From an uncultured Campylobacter sp. (GTDB lineage Bacteria > Campylobacterota > Campylobacteria > Campylobacterales > Campylobacteraceae): a stretch of 34,064 nucleotides of DNA. Below are positions 24,079 to 31,675 of this stretch, piece after piece. Position numbers and translations under genes: made by a program. The stretch spans positions 1-34,064 of the forward strand of contig CAMUNZ010000005.1 in assembly GCA_947090385.1 (NCBI GenBank), read 5' to 3'. How positions within the stretch are numbered: the stretch's first letter is position 1; the number at the start of each line of letters is the position of its first letter. The notes under the pieces are model-generated. The model worked only from the letters and a program-made list of their open reading frames with translations. It was not told where the DNA came from and did not search any database.

Positions 24079-24921
24079 TTAAAAACTTAAATTTTTTAAT
24101 CTTTCTATTCTTTGTTCTGTTGTCGGATGTGTTCTGAAAAGCCCTAAAAATGATGATTTTACTCCATTAAAAGGATTTATTATAAACATATGAGAAGTTT
24201 GCGGAGTTGCATTTTGCATAACTTTTTGTTTTGAAAAATTTTCAAGTTTTAATAATCCAGATATTAAATATTCTGGATGTCCAGTAAGTCTTGCGCTTCC
24301 TTCATCTGCTAAAAATTCGCGGTTTCTTGAAATCGCCATTTGAATTACGCTTGCAGCGATTGGCATAATTATAGCTGCGATTATAATGATAAATGAATTT
24401 GTTCTATTTTGATTAGAATTTCCTAAAATTGTGCCGAATTTTGCGATTGAGGCTATCGTGGCAATCGCACCTGCAAAAACTGCCGCAATTGTCGAAATTA
24501 AAATATCATAATGCCTTATATGGCTTAATTCGTGCGCGATAACGCCTTCTACTTCTTCTTCACTCATCAAATCTAAAAGTCCTGTATTTACTGCAACTGC
24601 AGCATTTTGTGGATTTCGTCCTGTAGCAAAAGCATTTGGAACCGGCTCGTTTATTATGTAAATTTTTGGCATTGGCAAATTACCTATTTCGCAAAGTTTT
24701 TCAACGATATTATAAAGTCCTTTTGCGTTTTGCCTTGAAACTTCTACGGCGTTATAATGTTTAAGCACGATTTTGTCGCTAAAAAAGTAACTTATAAAAT
24801 TTGTGATTAAAGCCATTATTAATGCAATAAAAAGCCCATTTTGCCCACCGATTAAAAAACCGCAAAACATAAAAAGCAAAATCATAACGCCCATTAAAAA
24901 AATTGTTTTAAATTTTTCCAT
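24079..24921 (-). CDS. htpX: HtpX-type membrane zinc metalloprotease
   Basis: HtpX (M48B) is an inner-membrane protease that degrades misfolded membrane proteins. The 280-residue protein has two N-terminal helices (about 7-25 and 28-48) and two more at about 140-160 and 175-196. The zinc motif HELSH is at 130-134, and the third ligand is Glu202 in REFLADEGSA. It has the family NAFATGRNP segment. It starts 14 bases inside the preceding unknown gene, so it is probably the last gene of a ribA-rsmG-htpX message. Confidence 0.93.
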   Translation of the reverse strand: MEKFKTIFLMGVMILLFMFCGFLIGGQNGLFIALIMALITNFISYFFSDKIVLKHYNAVEVSRQNAKGLYNIVEKLCEIGNLPMPKIYIINEPVPNAFATGRNPQNAAVAVNTGLLDLMSEEEVEGVIAHELSHIRHYDILISTIAAVFAGAIATIASIAKFGTILGNSNQNRTNSFIIIIAAIIMPIAASVIQMAISRNREFLADEGSARLTGHPEYLISGLLKLENFSKQKVMQNATPQTSHMFIINPFNGVKSSFLGLFRTHPTTEQRIERLKNLSF

Positions 24922-25282
24922 CTAAAATTCCTTTTTCAAAAACAGCTGCGTCTGCTAAATTTTCAATAGCGAAATTTAAATCGTCGCGATTTTTGCAAAT
25001 AAAAGCGATTTTGCTATCAAATATATAATTTTGCGCCAAATCGACCAACTCTTTTAAATTTTTGCGATTTGCAAATATAAATTTCGCTCCAGCGGCATTT
25101 GCAAGAACAGCTTCGATTTTATCGTTTGCAAATATACTAAAATTTTTTATGTCGATATTTTTCGCACTTTTCATCAAATCAAATTCGATTAAGATATTTT
25201 TTTCTCTTAAATCAACTTTTAAATTTTCCACTTTCAAAAATGGTTCAAATTCACAAATTTCTTCGTCACCTATTATTATCAT
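24908..25282 (-). CDS. Hypothetical protein between the zinc-ribbon gene and htpX
   Basis: The 124-residue, soluble-looking protein alternates strands and helices (MIIIGDEEICEFEPF, EAVLANAAGAKFIFANR, SKIAFICKNRDDLNFAIEN), which suggests a small alpha/beta fold. No signal peptide, membrane helix or catalytic motif is evident. AAGGA is 8 bases before the ATG. It overlaps the preceding gene by 17 bases and htpX by 14, so it is translated with both. I do not recognise the family; it may be restricted to Campylobacterota. Confidence 0.75.
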   Translation of the reverse strand: MIIIGDEEICEFEPFLKVENLKVDLREKNILIEFDLMKSAKNIDIKNFSIFANDKIEAVLANAAGAKFIFANRKNLKELVDLAQNYIFDSKIAFICKNRDDLNFAIENLADAAVFEKGILDGKI

Positions 25283-25463
25283 TTTCGCAATCCTTACAAT
25301 AAAATTTATTTTCTTTTGTTATAGCTTCTTTTTTATTTATAAAAATTTTACATTTTTGACATTGGATAAATTCATCTTCGTTTTTTGTTTTTTTGCGAAA
25401 TTTTGGCAAAATAAAAAAATATATTAAAACACAAATTAGGATTAAAAAAACTATTTTTCCCAA
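25266..25463 (-). CDS. Small membrane-anchored zinc-ribbon protein (PP0621-like)
   Basis: The 65-residue protein has one N-terminal membrane helix (about 3-20), a basic stretch (KFRKKTK), and two CxxC pairs (CQKC and CKDC) 18 residues apart that should bind one zinc. Short proteins of this layout are annotated as PP0621 family; function unknown. The start is TTG 25463 with AAAGG six bases upstream inside rsmG. It overlaps rsmG by 13 bases and the next gene by 17. Confidence 0.8.
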   Translation of the reverse strand: MGKIVFLILICVLIYFFILPKFRKKTKNEDEFIQCQKCKIFINKKEAITKENKFYCKDCENDNNR

Positions 25464-26008
25464 GATAAACCTTTCAAATAAATAAAATTTTTTCCATCTT
25501 TATTTAAAATTTTTGCCTCTTTAAAATCATAAATTTCACTTTTTACATTGCTTCCTTTGTAAAGCAAAATTTCACTTTTTTCATCATAAAAACCTTTACA
25601 AATTTCTGCTATAAATTTCAACTCACCTAAAGCTCTTGAAGTTATCAAATTTACTACAAATTTTTGTGAATTTTCGATTTTTTCTGCGTGTATTATTACA
25701 TTTGTTAATTTTAAACTAACTTTTACATAACGTAAAAATGCCGATTTTTTAGGATTTGGTTCAAAAAGATGCCATTTGCAAAGCGGTAAAGCCATCGCAA
25801 GAAAAACGGCTGGAAATCCAGCCCCGCTTCCGACATCAATCGCTGTTTTTGGATATTTTTGTATAAACTCAAGCCCGATTAAACTATCTTTTATATTTTC
25901 ATCTATTTTTTCTCCGCTATAAGTCGTAAGGCTATGTATGCGGTTAAATTTTTCTAAAATTTCTTTAAAATTTTGAAATTTTTCTTTGTCATAAAAATTA
26001 GAATTCAC
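25451..26008 (-). CDS. rsmG: 16S rRNA (guanine-527-N7) methyltransferase
   Basis: RsmG (GidB) methylates G527 of 16S rRNA with S-adenosylmethionine; loss of it gives low-level streptomycin resistance in several bacteria. The 185-residue protein has the SAM motif DVGSGAGFP at residues 58-66 and the conserved ITSRALGEL segment. The start appears to be GTG 26006-26008, overlapping the ribA stop as GTGA; the ribosome site is weak. It is slightly shorter than the E. coli protein (207), which is normal for Campylobacter. Confidence 0.94.
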   Translation of the reverse strand: MNSNFYDKEKFQNFKEILEKFNRIHSLTTYSGEKIDENIKDSLIGLEFIQKYPKTAIDVGSGAGFPAVFLAMALPLCKWHLFEPNPKKSAFLRYVKVSLKLTNVIIHAEKIENSQKFVVNLITSRALGELKFIAEICKGFYDEKSEILLYKGSNVKSEIYDFKEAKILNKDGKNFIYLKGLSWEK

Positions 26009-26586
26009 AGCAAATGTCCCATTTTTTCTTTTTTTACTTTTAGATAATTTTCATCAAATTTATTTGGTTTTATTATAAGAGGAATTCTTTTGCAAACTTG
26101 CAAATTTTGCATAGCTTTTATTTTTTCTGGATTGTTTGTAAGTAAATTTATTTTTGAAATTTTAAAATGATTTAATATAAACTCAACTATTTCATAAGTT
26201 CGCTCGTCTGTGCCAAAACCTAGTTGATGATTTGCCGAAATTGTATCGTAACCTTTATCTTGCAAAGCATAAGCATTTACTTTATTAAAAAGCCCGATAT
26301 TTCGCCCTTCTTGACGAAGATAAATCACCATTCCACCATTTTTTTCTATATATTTTAAACTGGCTTCAAGTTGATCTCTACAATCGCATTTTAAACTGCC
26401 AATCGCATCGCCAGTTAAACATTCTGAATGAATTCTTAAATTTACAATATCTTCTAAATTTCCTTTAAAAATAACTAAATGTTCTTTTATGCCTATGCCA
26501 AAATTTGTCATTTCTTTGAAACTTTGGATTTTGAAATTACCAAAACGAGATGGCAAATTTGCTATATCAGAAATTTTTACATTCAT
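26005..26586 (-). CDS. ribA: GTP cyclohydrolase II
   Basis: RibA converts GTP to the first riboflavin intermediate, releasing formate and pyrophosphate. The 193-residue, single-domain form has the zinc ligands Cys56, Cys67 and Cys69 (SECLTGDAIGSLKCDCR) in the E. coli spacing. It also has YLRQEGRNIGL and GFGTDERTYE. The ATG at 26586 is used, although AGGG lies about 15 bases upstream, further than usual. It heads the minus-strand group ribA-rsmG-small genes-htpX and is divergent from hemB across 60 bases. Confidence 0.96.
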   Translation of the reverse strand: MNVKISDIANLPSRFGNFKIQSFKEMTNFGIGIKEHLVIFKGNLEDIVNLRIHSECLTGDAIGSLKCDCRDQLEASLKYIEKNGGMVIYLRQEGRNIGLFNKVNAYALQDKGYDTISANHQLGFGTDERTYEIVEFILNHFKISKINLLTNNPEKIKAMQNLQVCKRIPLIIKPNKFDENYLKVKKEKMGHLL

Positions 26587-26610
26587 AATAAAATTTTAAT
26601 CCCTTTGTGT

Positions 26611-26616
26611 TAAAAT
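26611..26616 (+). promoter_or_regulatory. Likely -10 box of the hemB transcript
   Basis: TAAAAT preceded by TGTGT lies 30 bases before the hemB ATG, in the 60-bp gap shared with divergent ribA. AAGG seven bases before the ATG is the ribosome site. Confidence 0.4.
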
Positions 26617-26646
26617 ACGGCAATTTTATCTAAAAAAGGCAAAACA

Positions 26647-27618
26647 ATGTTTAAACGATATAGGAGACTTAGAAATAATTCGGCAATTAGGGATTTAGTA
26701 AGACAAACATCTTTAAAAATAGACGATTTAATCTATCCGCTTTTTGTGATTGAAGGCGAAAAACAAAAGATCGAAACTCCGTCAATGCCAGGCGTTTTTC
26801 AAATGAGTATAGATGAAATTTTAAAAGAGTGTGAAGATGCTATAAAATTGGGAATTAAAGCTGTTTTGCTTTTTGGAATTCCTTCTGTAAAAGATAGCAT
26901 TGGAAGCGATGCATTAAGCGAAGATGGGATAATTTCTCGCACGATAAAAGCTATAAAACAAAAATTTCCAAATTTGGTTGTAATTAGTGATTTATGCTTT
27001 TGCGAATATACAGATCATGGGCATTGCGGAATTTTAGTTGATGGATGCGTTGATAATGATGCAACTTTGAAAATTTCAGCAAAACAGGCTTTAATTCATG
27101 CAAAAGCTGGCGTTGATATGATTGCTCCAAGTGGCATGATGGATGGAATTATCGAAACTTTACGCGACGCTTTAGATGAAAATGGATTTGAAAATTTGCC
27201 GATTATGGCTTATTCTACAAAATTCGCTTCTGCTTATTATGGTCCGTTTAGAGATGTGGCACAATCTACTCCTAATTTTGGCGATAGAAGAGGTTATCAA
27301 ATTGACGGTGCAAATAGATTTGAAGCAATTAGCGAAAGTTTAGAAGATGAAGCGCAAGGCGCTGATATTTTGATGATAAAACCAGCGCTTGCTTATCTTG
27401 ATATCATTAGAGATTTAAGACAAAAAACACTTTTGCCGATTTGTGCATATAATGTAAGTGGTGAGTATGCGCTTTTAAAAGCTGGACAAAAAGCCGGAAT
27501 TATAGATTATGAAAAAGTTATGATGGAGACGTTAATTAGCTTTAAAAGAGCTGGTGCAGATATGATTATCACGTATCATGCAAAAGAGGCGGCAAAAATT
27601 CTACAAGGGGTAAAATGA
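26647..27618 (+). CDS. hemB: Delta-aminolevulinic acid dehydratase (porphobilinogen synthase)
   Basis: HemB joins two aminolevulinate molecules to porphobilinogen in haem synthesis. The 323-residue protein has the zinc-site cysteines Cys117, Cys119 and Cys127 (DLCFCEYTDHGHCG), so it is a zinc-type enzyme. The two active-site lysines are Lys192 (YSTKFASAYYGPFRD) and Lys245 (MIKPALAYLD). The stop overlaps the argF start as ATGA. hemN lies two genes downstream. Confidence 0.97.
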   Translation: MFKRYRRLRNNSAIRDLVRQTSLKIDDLIYPLFVIEGEKQKIETPSMPGVFQMSIDEILKECEDAIKLGIKAVLLFGIPSVKDSIGSDALSEDGIISRTIKAIKQKFPNLVVISDLCFCEYTDHGHCGILVDGCVDNDATLKISAKQALIHAKAGVDMIAPSGMMDGIIETLRDALDENGFENLPIMAYSTKFASAYYGPFRDVAQSTPNFGDRRGYQIDGANRFEAISESLEDEAQGADILMIKPALAYLDIIRDLRQKTLLPICAYNVSGEYALLKAGQKAGIIDYEKVMMETLISFKRAGADMIITYHAKEAAKILQGVK

Positions 27619-28538
27619 AGCATTTTTTAACTCTAAATGATTTTAGTAAAGATGAAATTTTTGAAATTTTAGAAATTTCAAAAAACATAAAAGATGATTT
27701 TAAACAAGGAATTTTAAAACCACTTTTAAAAGATAAACATCTTGCTATGATTTTTGAAAAAAGTTCTACTAGAACGAGAGTTAGTTTTGAGGTTGGAATT
27801 TCTCAACTTGGCGGAAAAGGAATTTTTTTAAGTTCAAATGATATCCAACTTGGTCGCGGTGAGCCTTTAAAAGATACGGCAAGAGTTTTAAGTAAAATGT
27901 GTGATTTTATTATGGCAAGAGTAAATTCTCACAAAACTTTGATTGAGTTTGCAAAATTTAGCTCTGTGCCTGTTATAAACGGGCTTAGCGACAAATTTCA
28001 TCCGACACAATTAATCGCCGATCTTTTAACCGCAAAAGAGTATGATAAAAATTTAGAAACTATGAAAGTTGGTTTTGTCGGGGATGGCTTTAATATGGCA
28101 AATTCTTGGATTATGGCGGCTAGTAAATTAGGCTTTACGCTTCATGTCGCAACGCCTAAAAATCATGAAATTTCACCTGAAATTTTAAAAATAGCAAAAC
28201 AAAACTCTAAAATAAGCGGTGCAAAAATCATCTGCGATCAAGATATTAAAAATTGTGCAAAAGACGCAGATATCGTGACTACAGATACTTGGATATCTAT
28301 GGGGCAAGAAGATGAAAAAGCTCAAAGGATTAAAGATTTTACTGGATTTTGTGTAGATGAATATTTAATGAAATTCACAAAAAAAGATGCGATTTTTTTG
28401 CATTGTTTGCCGGCTTATCGTGGTTATGAAGTCACGCAAGATATTTTTGAAAAACACGAAGAAGAAATTTTTAATGAAGCAGAAAACAGACTTCACGCGC
28501 ATAAAGGAGTTATGGTTTGGTTAAAGTCAAAGGCATAA
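27615..28538 (+). CDS. argF: Ornithine carbamoyltransferase
   Basis: ArgF makes citrulline from ornithine and carbamoyl phosphate in arginine synthesis. The 307-residue protein has the carbamoyl phosphate motif STRTR at residues 51-55 and the ornithine-side HCLP at 263-266. HPTQ is also present. It is coupled to hemB by a 4-base overlap, and the next gene starts 22 bases inside it. Confidence 0.97.
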   Translation: MKHFLTLNDFSKDEIFEILEISKNIKDDFKQGILKPLLKDKHLAMIFEKSSTRTRVSFEVGISQLGGKGIFLSSNDIQLGRGEPLKDTARVLSKMCDFIMARVNSHKTLIEFAKFSSVPVINGLSDKFHPTQLIADLLTAKEYDKNLETMKVGFVGDGFNMANSWIMAASKLGFTLHVATPKNHEISPEILKIAKQNSKISGAKIICDQDIKNCAKDADIVTTDTWISMGQEDEKAQRIKDFTGFCVDEYLMKFTKKDAIFLHCLPAYRGYEVTQDIFEKHEEEIFNEAENRLHAHKGVMVWLKSKA

Positions 28539-28960
28539 GAAGCATAAATAAAATCGCGAAAAAATTAGGATTGGATAAAAAAAATTTAAATATCTACAAA
28601 ATCGGTGATGATGATAAAATTTCCTTGATAAATGGCGATGGAAAGCATTGCGAAGTAGAATTCTTAAGCGACAAAAAAGATAATTTAAAAGTCGTTTTAT
28701 CAAACAAATTTTTTTATTTTTTAATTCAAAATTTGAGCAATTTAAAGCAAGAAAATTCTGCATTGAAGTTGGAAAAATCTATAGCGAAATTTATGCCAAT
28801 TGATTTTGGCGATGTTTGGAGTGTAGCTGTGGAAGATATCATAAAACACGGCTATCAAGATATAAATTATGATAAATTAATAGAACAAATCAAAGAAAAA
28901 CATCCGAATTTGTTTATTGATTTTTCTAATTTTTTGCCATTAGGAGAAAAAATTGATTGA
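28517..28960 (+). CDS. DUF2603 (UPF0763) family protein
   Basis: The 147-residue protein has no signal peptide or membrane helix. Its N-terminal half is Lys-rich and beta-like (KKLGLDKKNLNIYKIGDDDK, KVVLSNKFFYFL), followed by a short helical Glu/Lys/Leu stretch and a C-terminal WSVAVEDIIKHGYQDINYD segment. I match it to the UPF0763/DUF2603 family, known only from Campylobacterota, by place and appearance. Function unknown. The start is TTG 28517 with AAGGAG at 28504-28509, seven bases upstream inside argF. It overlaps argF by 22 bases and hemN by 8. Confidence 0.83.
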   Translation: MVKVKGIRSINKIAKKLGLDKKNLNIYKIGDDDKISLINGDGKHCEVEFLSDKKDNLKVVLSNKFFYFLIQNLSNLKQENSALKLEKSIAKFMPIDFGDVWSVAVEDIIKHGYQDINYDKLIEQIKEKHPNLFIDFSNFLPLGEKID

Positions 28961-30314
28961 TTTTGATGCTTATGTGAAATTTTCAAGACCAGGTCCAAGA
29001 TATACAAGCTATCCAACTGCGCCAGAGTTTAATGAAAATTTTAGCTACGAGACTTATACAAATTTGCTTAAAAATGGCGATAAAAATCGCCCTTTAAGTC
29101 TATATTTTCATATGCCTTTTTGTCGTTCTGCTTGCTATTTTTGCGGCTGTAATGTGATTTATACAAGTAGCGAAGAAAAAAAAGAGAGATATTTGGATTA
29201 TATAAATCGCGAGATGGATATTTTATGCGAATTTTTGGATAATTCAAGAGTTGTTGCGCAAATGCATTTTGGTGGCGGTACGCCGACTTTTTTTGATGCA
29301 AATCAACTAGAAAGGCATATAAAAAATATAAAAAAACATTTTAAAAATTTTAGTGATGATGCTGAAATTTCCTGTGAGATTGATCCGAGATTTTTAACAA
29401 AAGAGCAGTTAAAAATTTTAGTTGGAAATGGTTTTAACAGAATTAGTTTTGGTGTTCAGGATTTTGATGATGAGGTTCAAAAGATAATTCACAGAGTTCA
29501 GCCTTTCGAAATTACACAAAATGCTGTAAAAATGGCAAGAGAATTCGGTATAAAATCTATAAATATGGATTTGATTTATGGACTTCCACATCAAAATTTT
29601 GAAAAATTTAAAAATACTTTAAAACTCGCTTTGGATATAAATCCAGATCGTTTTGCTGTTTTTAATTACGCGCATGTTCCTTGGCTTAAAAAATCTATGC
29701 GAAAATTTGATGAGACTACTCTTCCAAATCCAGCCGAGAAGCTTAAAATTTTGAAATTTACTCATGATTTTTTAACAAAAAATGGTTATAAAATGATTGG
29801 AATGGATCATTACGCAAAACCACAAGATGAGCTTTTTAAAGCATTAAAAAATGGAAGTTTGCATAGAAATTTTCAAGGATATACGACAAAAGGCGGAGCT
29901 GATTTGATAGGTATCGGGCTTACAAGCATAGGTGAGGGCGAGAATTATTACGCGCAGCATTTTAGGGATTTAAATCAATATGAAAACGCAATTGACGCAA
30001 AAAAATTACCTTTGATGCGTGGCATAAAATTAAGCGATGAAGATTTGCTTAGAAAAGCCGTAATCATGGAACTTATGGCAAATTTTTGTGTGGATATTTT
30101 AAAAATCGAAAAAAAATTTAATATAAATTTCTTTGAAAAATTCAAAGATGAATTAAAAGATCTTGAAAATCTGGCTGAATTTGTAAAAATTTCACGTGAA
30201 AAAATTTCTGTGACACCTACTGGGACGCTTTTGATACGAAATATTGCAATGTGTTTTGATGAGTATCTAAAAAAAATGAGCGAAGAAAAACGCAAATTTT
30301 CAAAGACTTTATAG
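28953..30314 (+). CDS. hemN: Oxygen-independent coproporphyrinogen III oxidase
   Basis: HemN is a radical SAM enzyme that decarboxylates coproporphyrinogen III without oxygen. The 453-residue protein has the start GPRYTSYPTAP and the radical SAM cluster ligands Cys57, Cys61 and Cys64 (CRSACYFCGCN). It also has HFGGGTPT and the C-terminal domain with AMCFDEYL. These features identify true HemN as opposed to the HemW look-alike. The start is TTG 28953, with GGAG six bases upstream, overlapping DUF2603 by 8 bases. It fits microaerobic to anaerobic life alongside nitrate respiration. Confidence 0.96.
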   Translation: MIDFDAYVKFSRPGPRYTSYPTAPEFNENFSYETYTNLLKNGDKNRPLSLYFHMPFCRSACYFCGCNVIYTSSEEKKERYLDYINREMDILCEFLDNSRVVAQMHFGGGTPTFFDANQLERHIKNIKKHFKNFSDDAEISCEIDPRFLTKEQLKILVGNGFNRISFGVQDFDDEVQKIIHRVQPFEITQNAVKMAREFGIKSINMDLIYGLPHQNFEKFKNTLKLALDINPDRFAVFNYAHVPWLKKSMRKFDETTLPNPAEKLKILKFTHDFLTKNGYKMIGMDHYAKPQDELFKALKNGSLHRNFQGYTTKGGADLIGIGLTSIGEGENYYAQHFRDLNQYENAIDAKKLPLMRGIKLSDEDLLRKAVIMELMANFCVDILKIEKKFNINFFEKFKDELKDLENLAEFVKISREKISVTPTGTLLIRNIAMCFDEYLKKMSEEKRKFSKTL

Positions 30315-30322
30315 GTAAAAAC

Positions 30323-31588
30323 ATGTTTGATTATAACAAAATAGGAAATTCTTGCGTAAAATGTGGAAAATGTATCCCAAAATGCACGATTCATAGTATA
30401 AATTCTGATGAAACTACAAGTCCAAGGGGATTTTTAGATCTTTTAAGAGCCTGTAAAAACGGCGATTTAAAATTGGATAAAAACGCAAAAAAAATTTTTG
30501 AAAGCTGTTTTTTATGCACAAATTGCGTTGAAATTTGCCCAAATTCTTTGCCTGTGGATCAAAGCATTGAAAACATTCGTTTTGAAATAGCAAAAAAATT
30601 TGGAATTTCTTGGTGGAAAAAAGTTGTTTTTTGGTTTTTATCACATAGAAAAATTTTGGATTTTTGTGCGAAATTTGGTTATGTTTTTCAAAGTTGCGGA
30701 TTTAAAATTTTGCAAAATCAATCAATGAAACCAAGATTTTCTTTGCCGATTGTAAATTTAAAAAAGGAGAGAATTTTACCAAGTTTGGCTCAAAAATCTT
30801 TTTTAAATTCGCATGAAAATTTTATAAATAATGGCGGAGAAAAATCAGTTGGAATTTTTATAGGATGTCTTTCAAATTATGCTTATACAAGTGTTGGCGA
30901 AGCTTTATTGAAAATTTTAAAAACTTTAAAAATAAACGTAAATTTGATGAAAGATCAAAGTTGCTGTGGTGCGCCACAATATTTTACCGGTGATTTTAAA
31001 TCTGTAGAAAAGTTGGCTAAAAAAAATATTGTGTATTTTGAAGAAATTTTAAAAACTTGTGATGCGATTATTATCCCTGAAGCAACCTGTAGTGCGATGA
31101 TAAAAATCGATTATGAGCATTTTTTTAAAAATTTGGGCAATGACGAGTTTGCTTTAAGAGCTAAAAATATTTCAGAAAAAATTTTTATGGCGACTGAATA
31201 TTTTGCAAAATTTACAAATTTGGCTGAAATTTTAGAAAATTTTGGACAAAATGGAGAAAATTTGACATATCACGACGCCTGTCATGCAAAGAAAATGCAA
31301 GGTATTTTTAAAGAACCAAGAGAACTTTTAAGTAAAAATTATAAAATTATTGAAATGGAAGATTCTAATCAATGTTGCGGTTTTGGTGGCGTTACTATGC
31401 AAACTCAAAATTATCATCTAAGTAGAAAAGCTGGAATAAAAAAAGCAAATATGATAAAAAATTTAAATACAAAAATTGTAAGTGCGGAGTGTAGCGCTTG
31501 CAAAATGCAATTAAATAATGTTTTAAATTTGATACATTGCGAGCAAAAATGTATAAATCCAATTGAATTAATTGCAAAAAATTTGTAA
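30323..31588 (+). CDS. Iron-sulfur oxidoreductase with two ferredoxin and two CCG motifs (GlcF-like)
   Basis: The 421-residue protein has two N-terminal [4Fe-4S] motifs (Cys11/14/17/21 and Cys62/65/68/72). Two CCG domains (cysteine-rich domain, PF02754) follow, with SCCGAPQYF and QCCGFGGV. This is the layout of GlcF, LldE and HdrD-type subunits that pass electrons between a flavin partner and quinones or thiols. No flavin subunit is adjacent. From memory, C. jejuni has the same gene after hemN. It follows hemN by 8 bases, so it is co-transcribed. Substrate unknown. Confidence 0.9.
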   Translation: MFDYNKIGNSCVKCGKCIPKCTIHSINSDETTSPRGFLDLLRACKNGDLKLDKNAKKIFESCFLCTNCVEICPNSLPVDQSIENIRFEIAKKFGISWWKKVVFWFLSHRKILDFCAKFGYVFQSCGFKILQNQSMKPRFSLPIVNLKKERILPSLAQKSFLNSHENFINNGGEKSVGIFIGCLSNYAYTSVGEALLKILKTLKINVNLMKDQSCCGAPQYFTGDFKSVEKLAKKNIVYFEEILKTCDAIIIPEATCSAMIKIDYEHFFKNLGNDEFALRAKNISEKIFMATEYFAKFTNLAEILENFGQNGENLTYHDACHAKKMQGIFKEPRELLSKNYKIIEMEDSNQCCGFGGVTMQTQNYHLSRKAGIKKANMIKNLNTKIVSAECSACKMQLNNVLNLIHCEQKCINPIELIAKNL

Positions 31589-31641
31589 AAAATTGAAAGT
31601 TAAGAATTAAACGGTTAAAATATTGCACTTCAATTTTTTTT
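31587..31641 (+). terminator. Long-loop hairpin after the FeS gene, enclosing a promoter-like box
   Basis: Bases 31587-31597 pair with 31629-31639 (core AATTGAA/TTCAATT), and GT/AC continue the stem past a bulged A. The 26-base loop includes TAAAAT (31616-31621), a possible -10 for rho. The stem starts in the stop codon and ends in T's, so it may end the hemB transcript. The long loop and the AT-only outer part lower confidence. Confidence 0.4.
31616..31621 (+). promoter_or_regulatory. Possible -10 box of rho
   Basis: TAAAAT lies 54 bases before the rho ATG, so a transcript would have a leader of about 45 bases. Rho is known to control its own leader in E. coli; whether that applies here is not shown by the sequence. 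Confidence 0.3.
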
Positions 31642-31675
31642 AAAAAATTACTTCATTTATTTTTATAGAGGTTAA

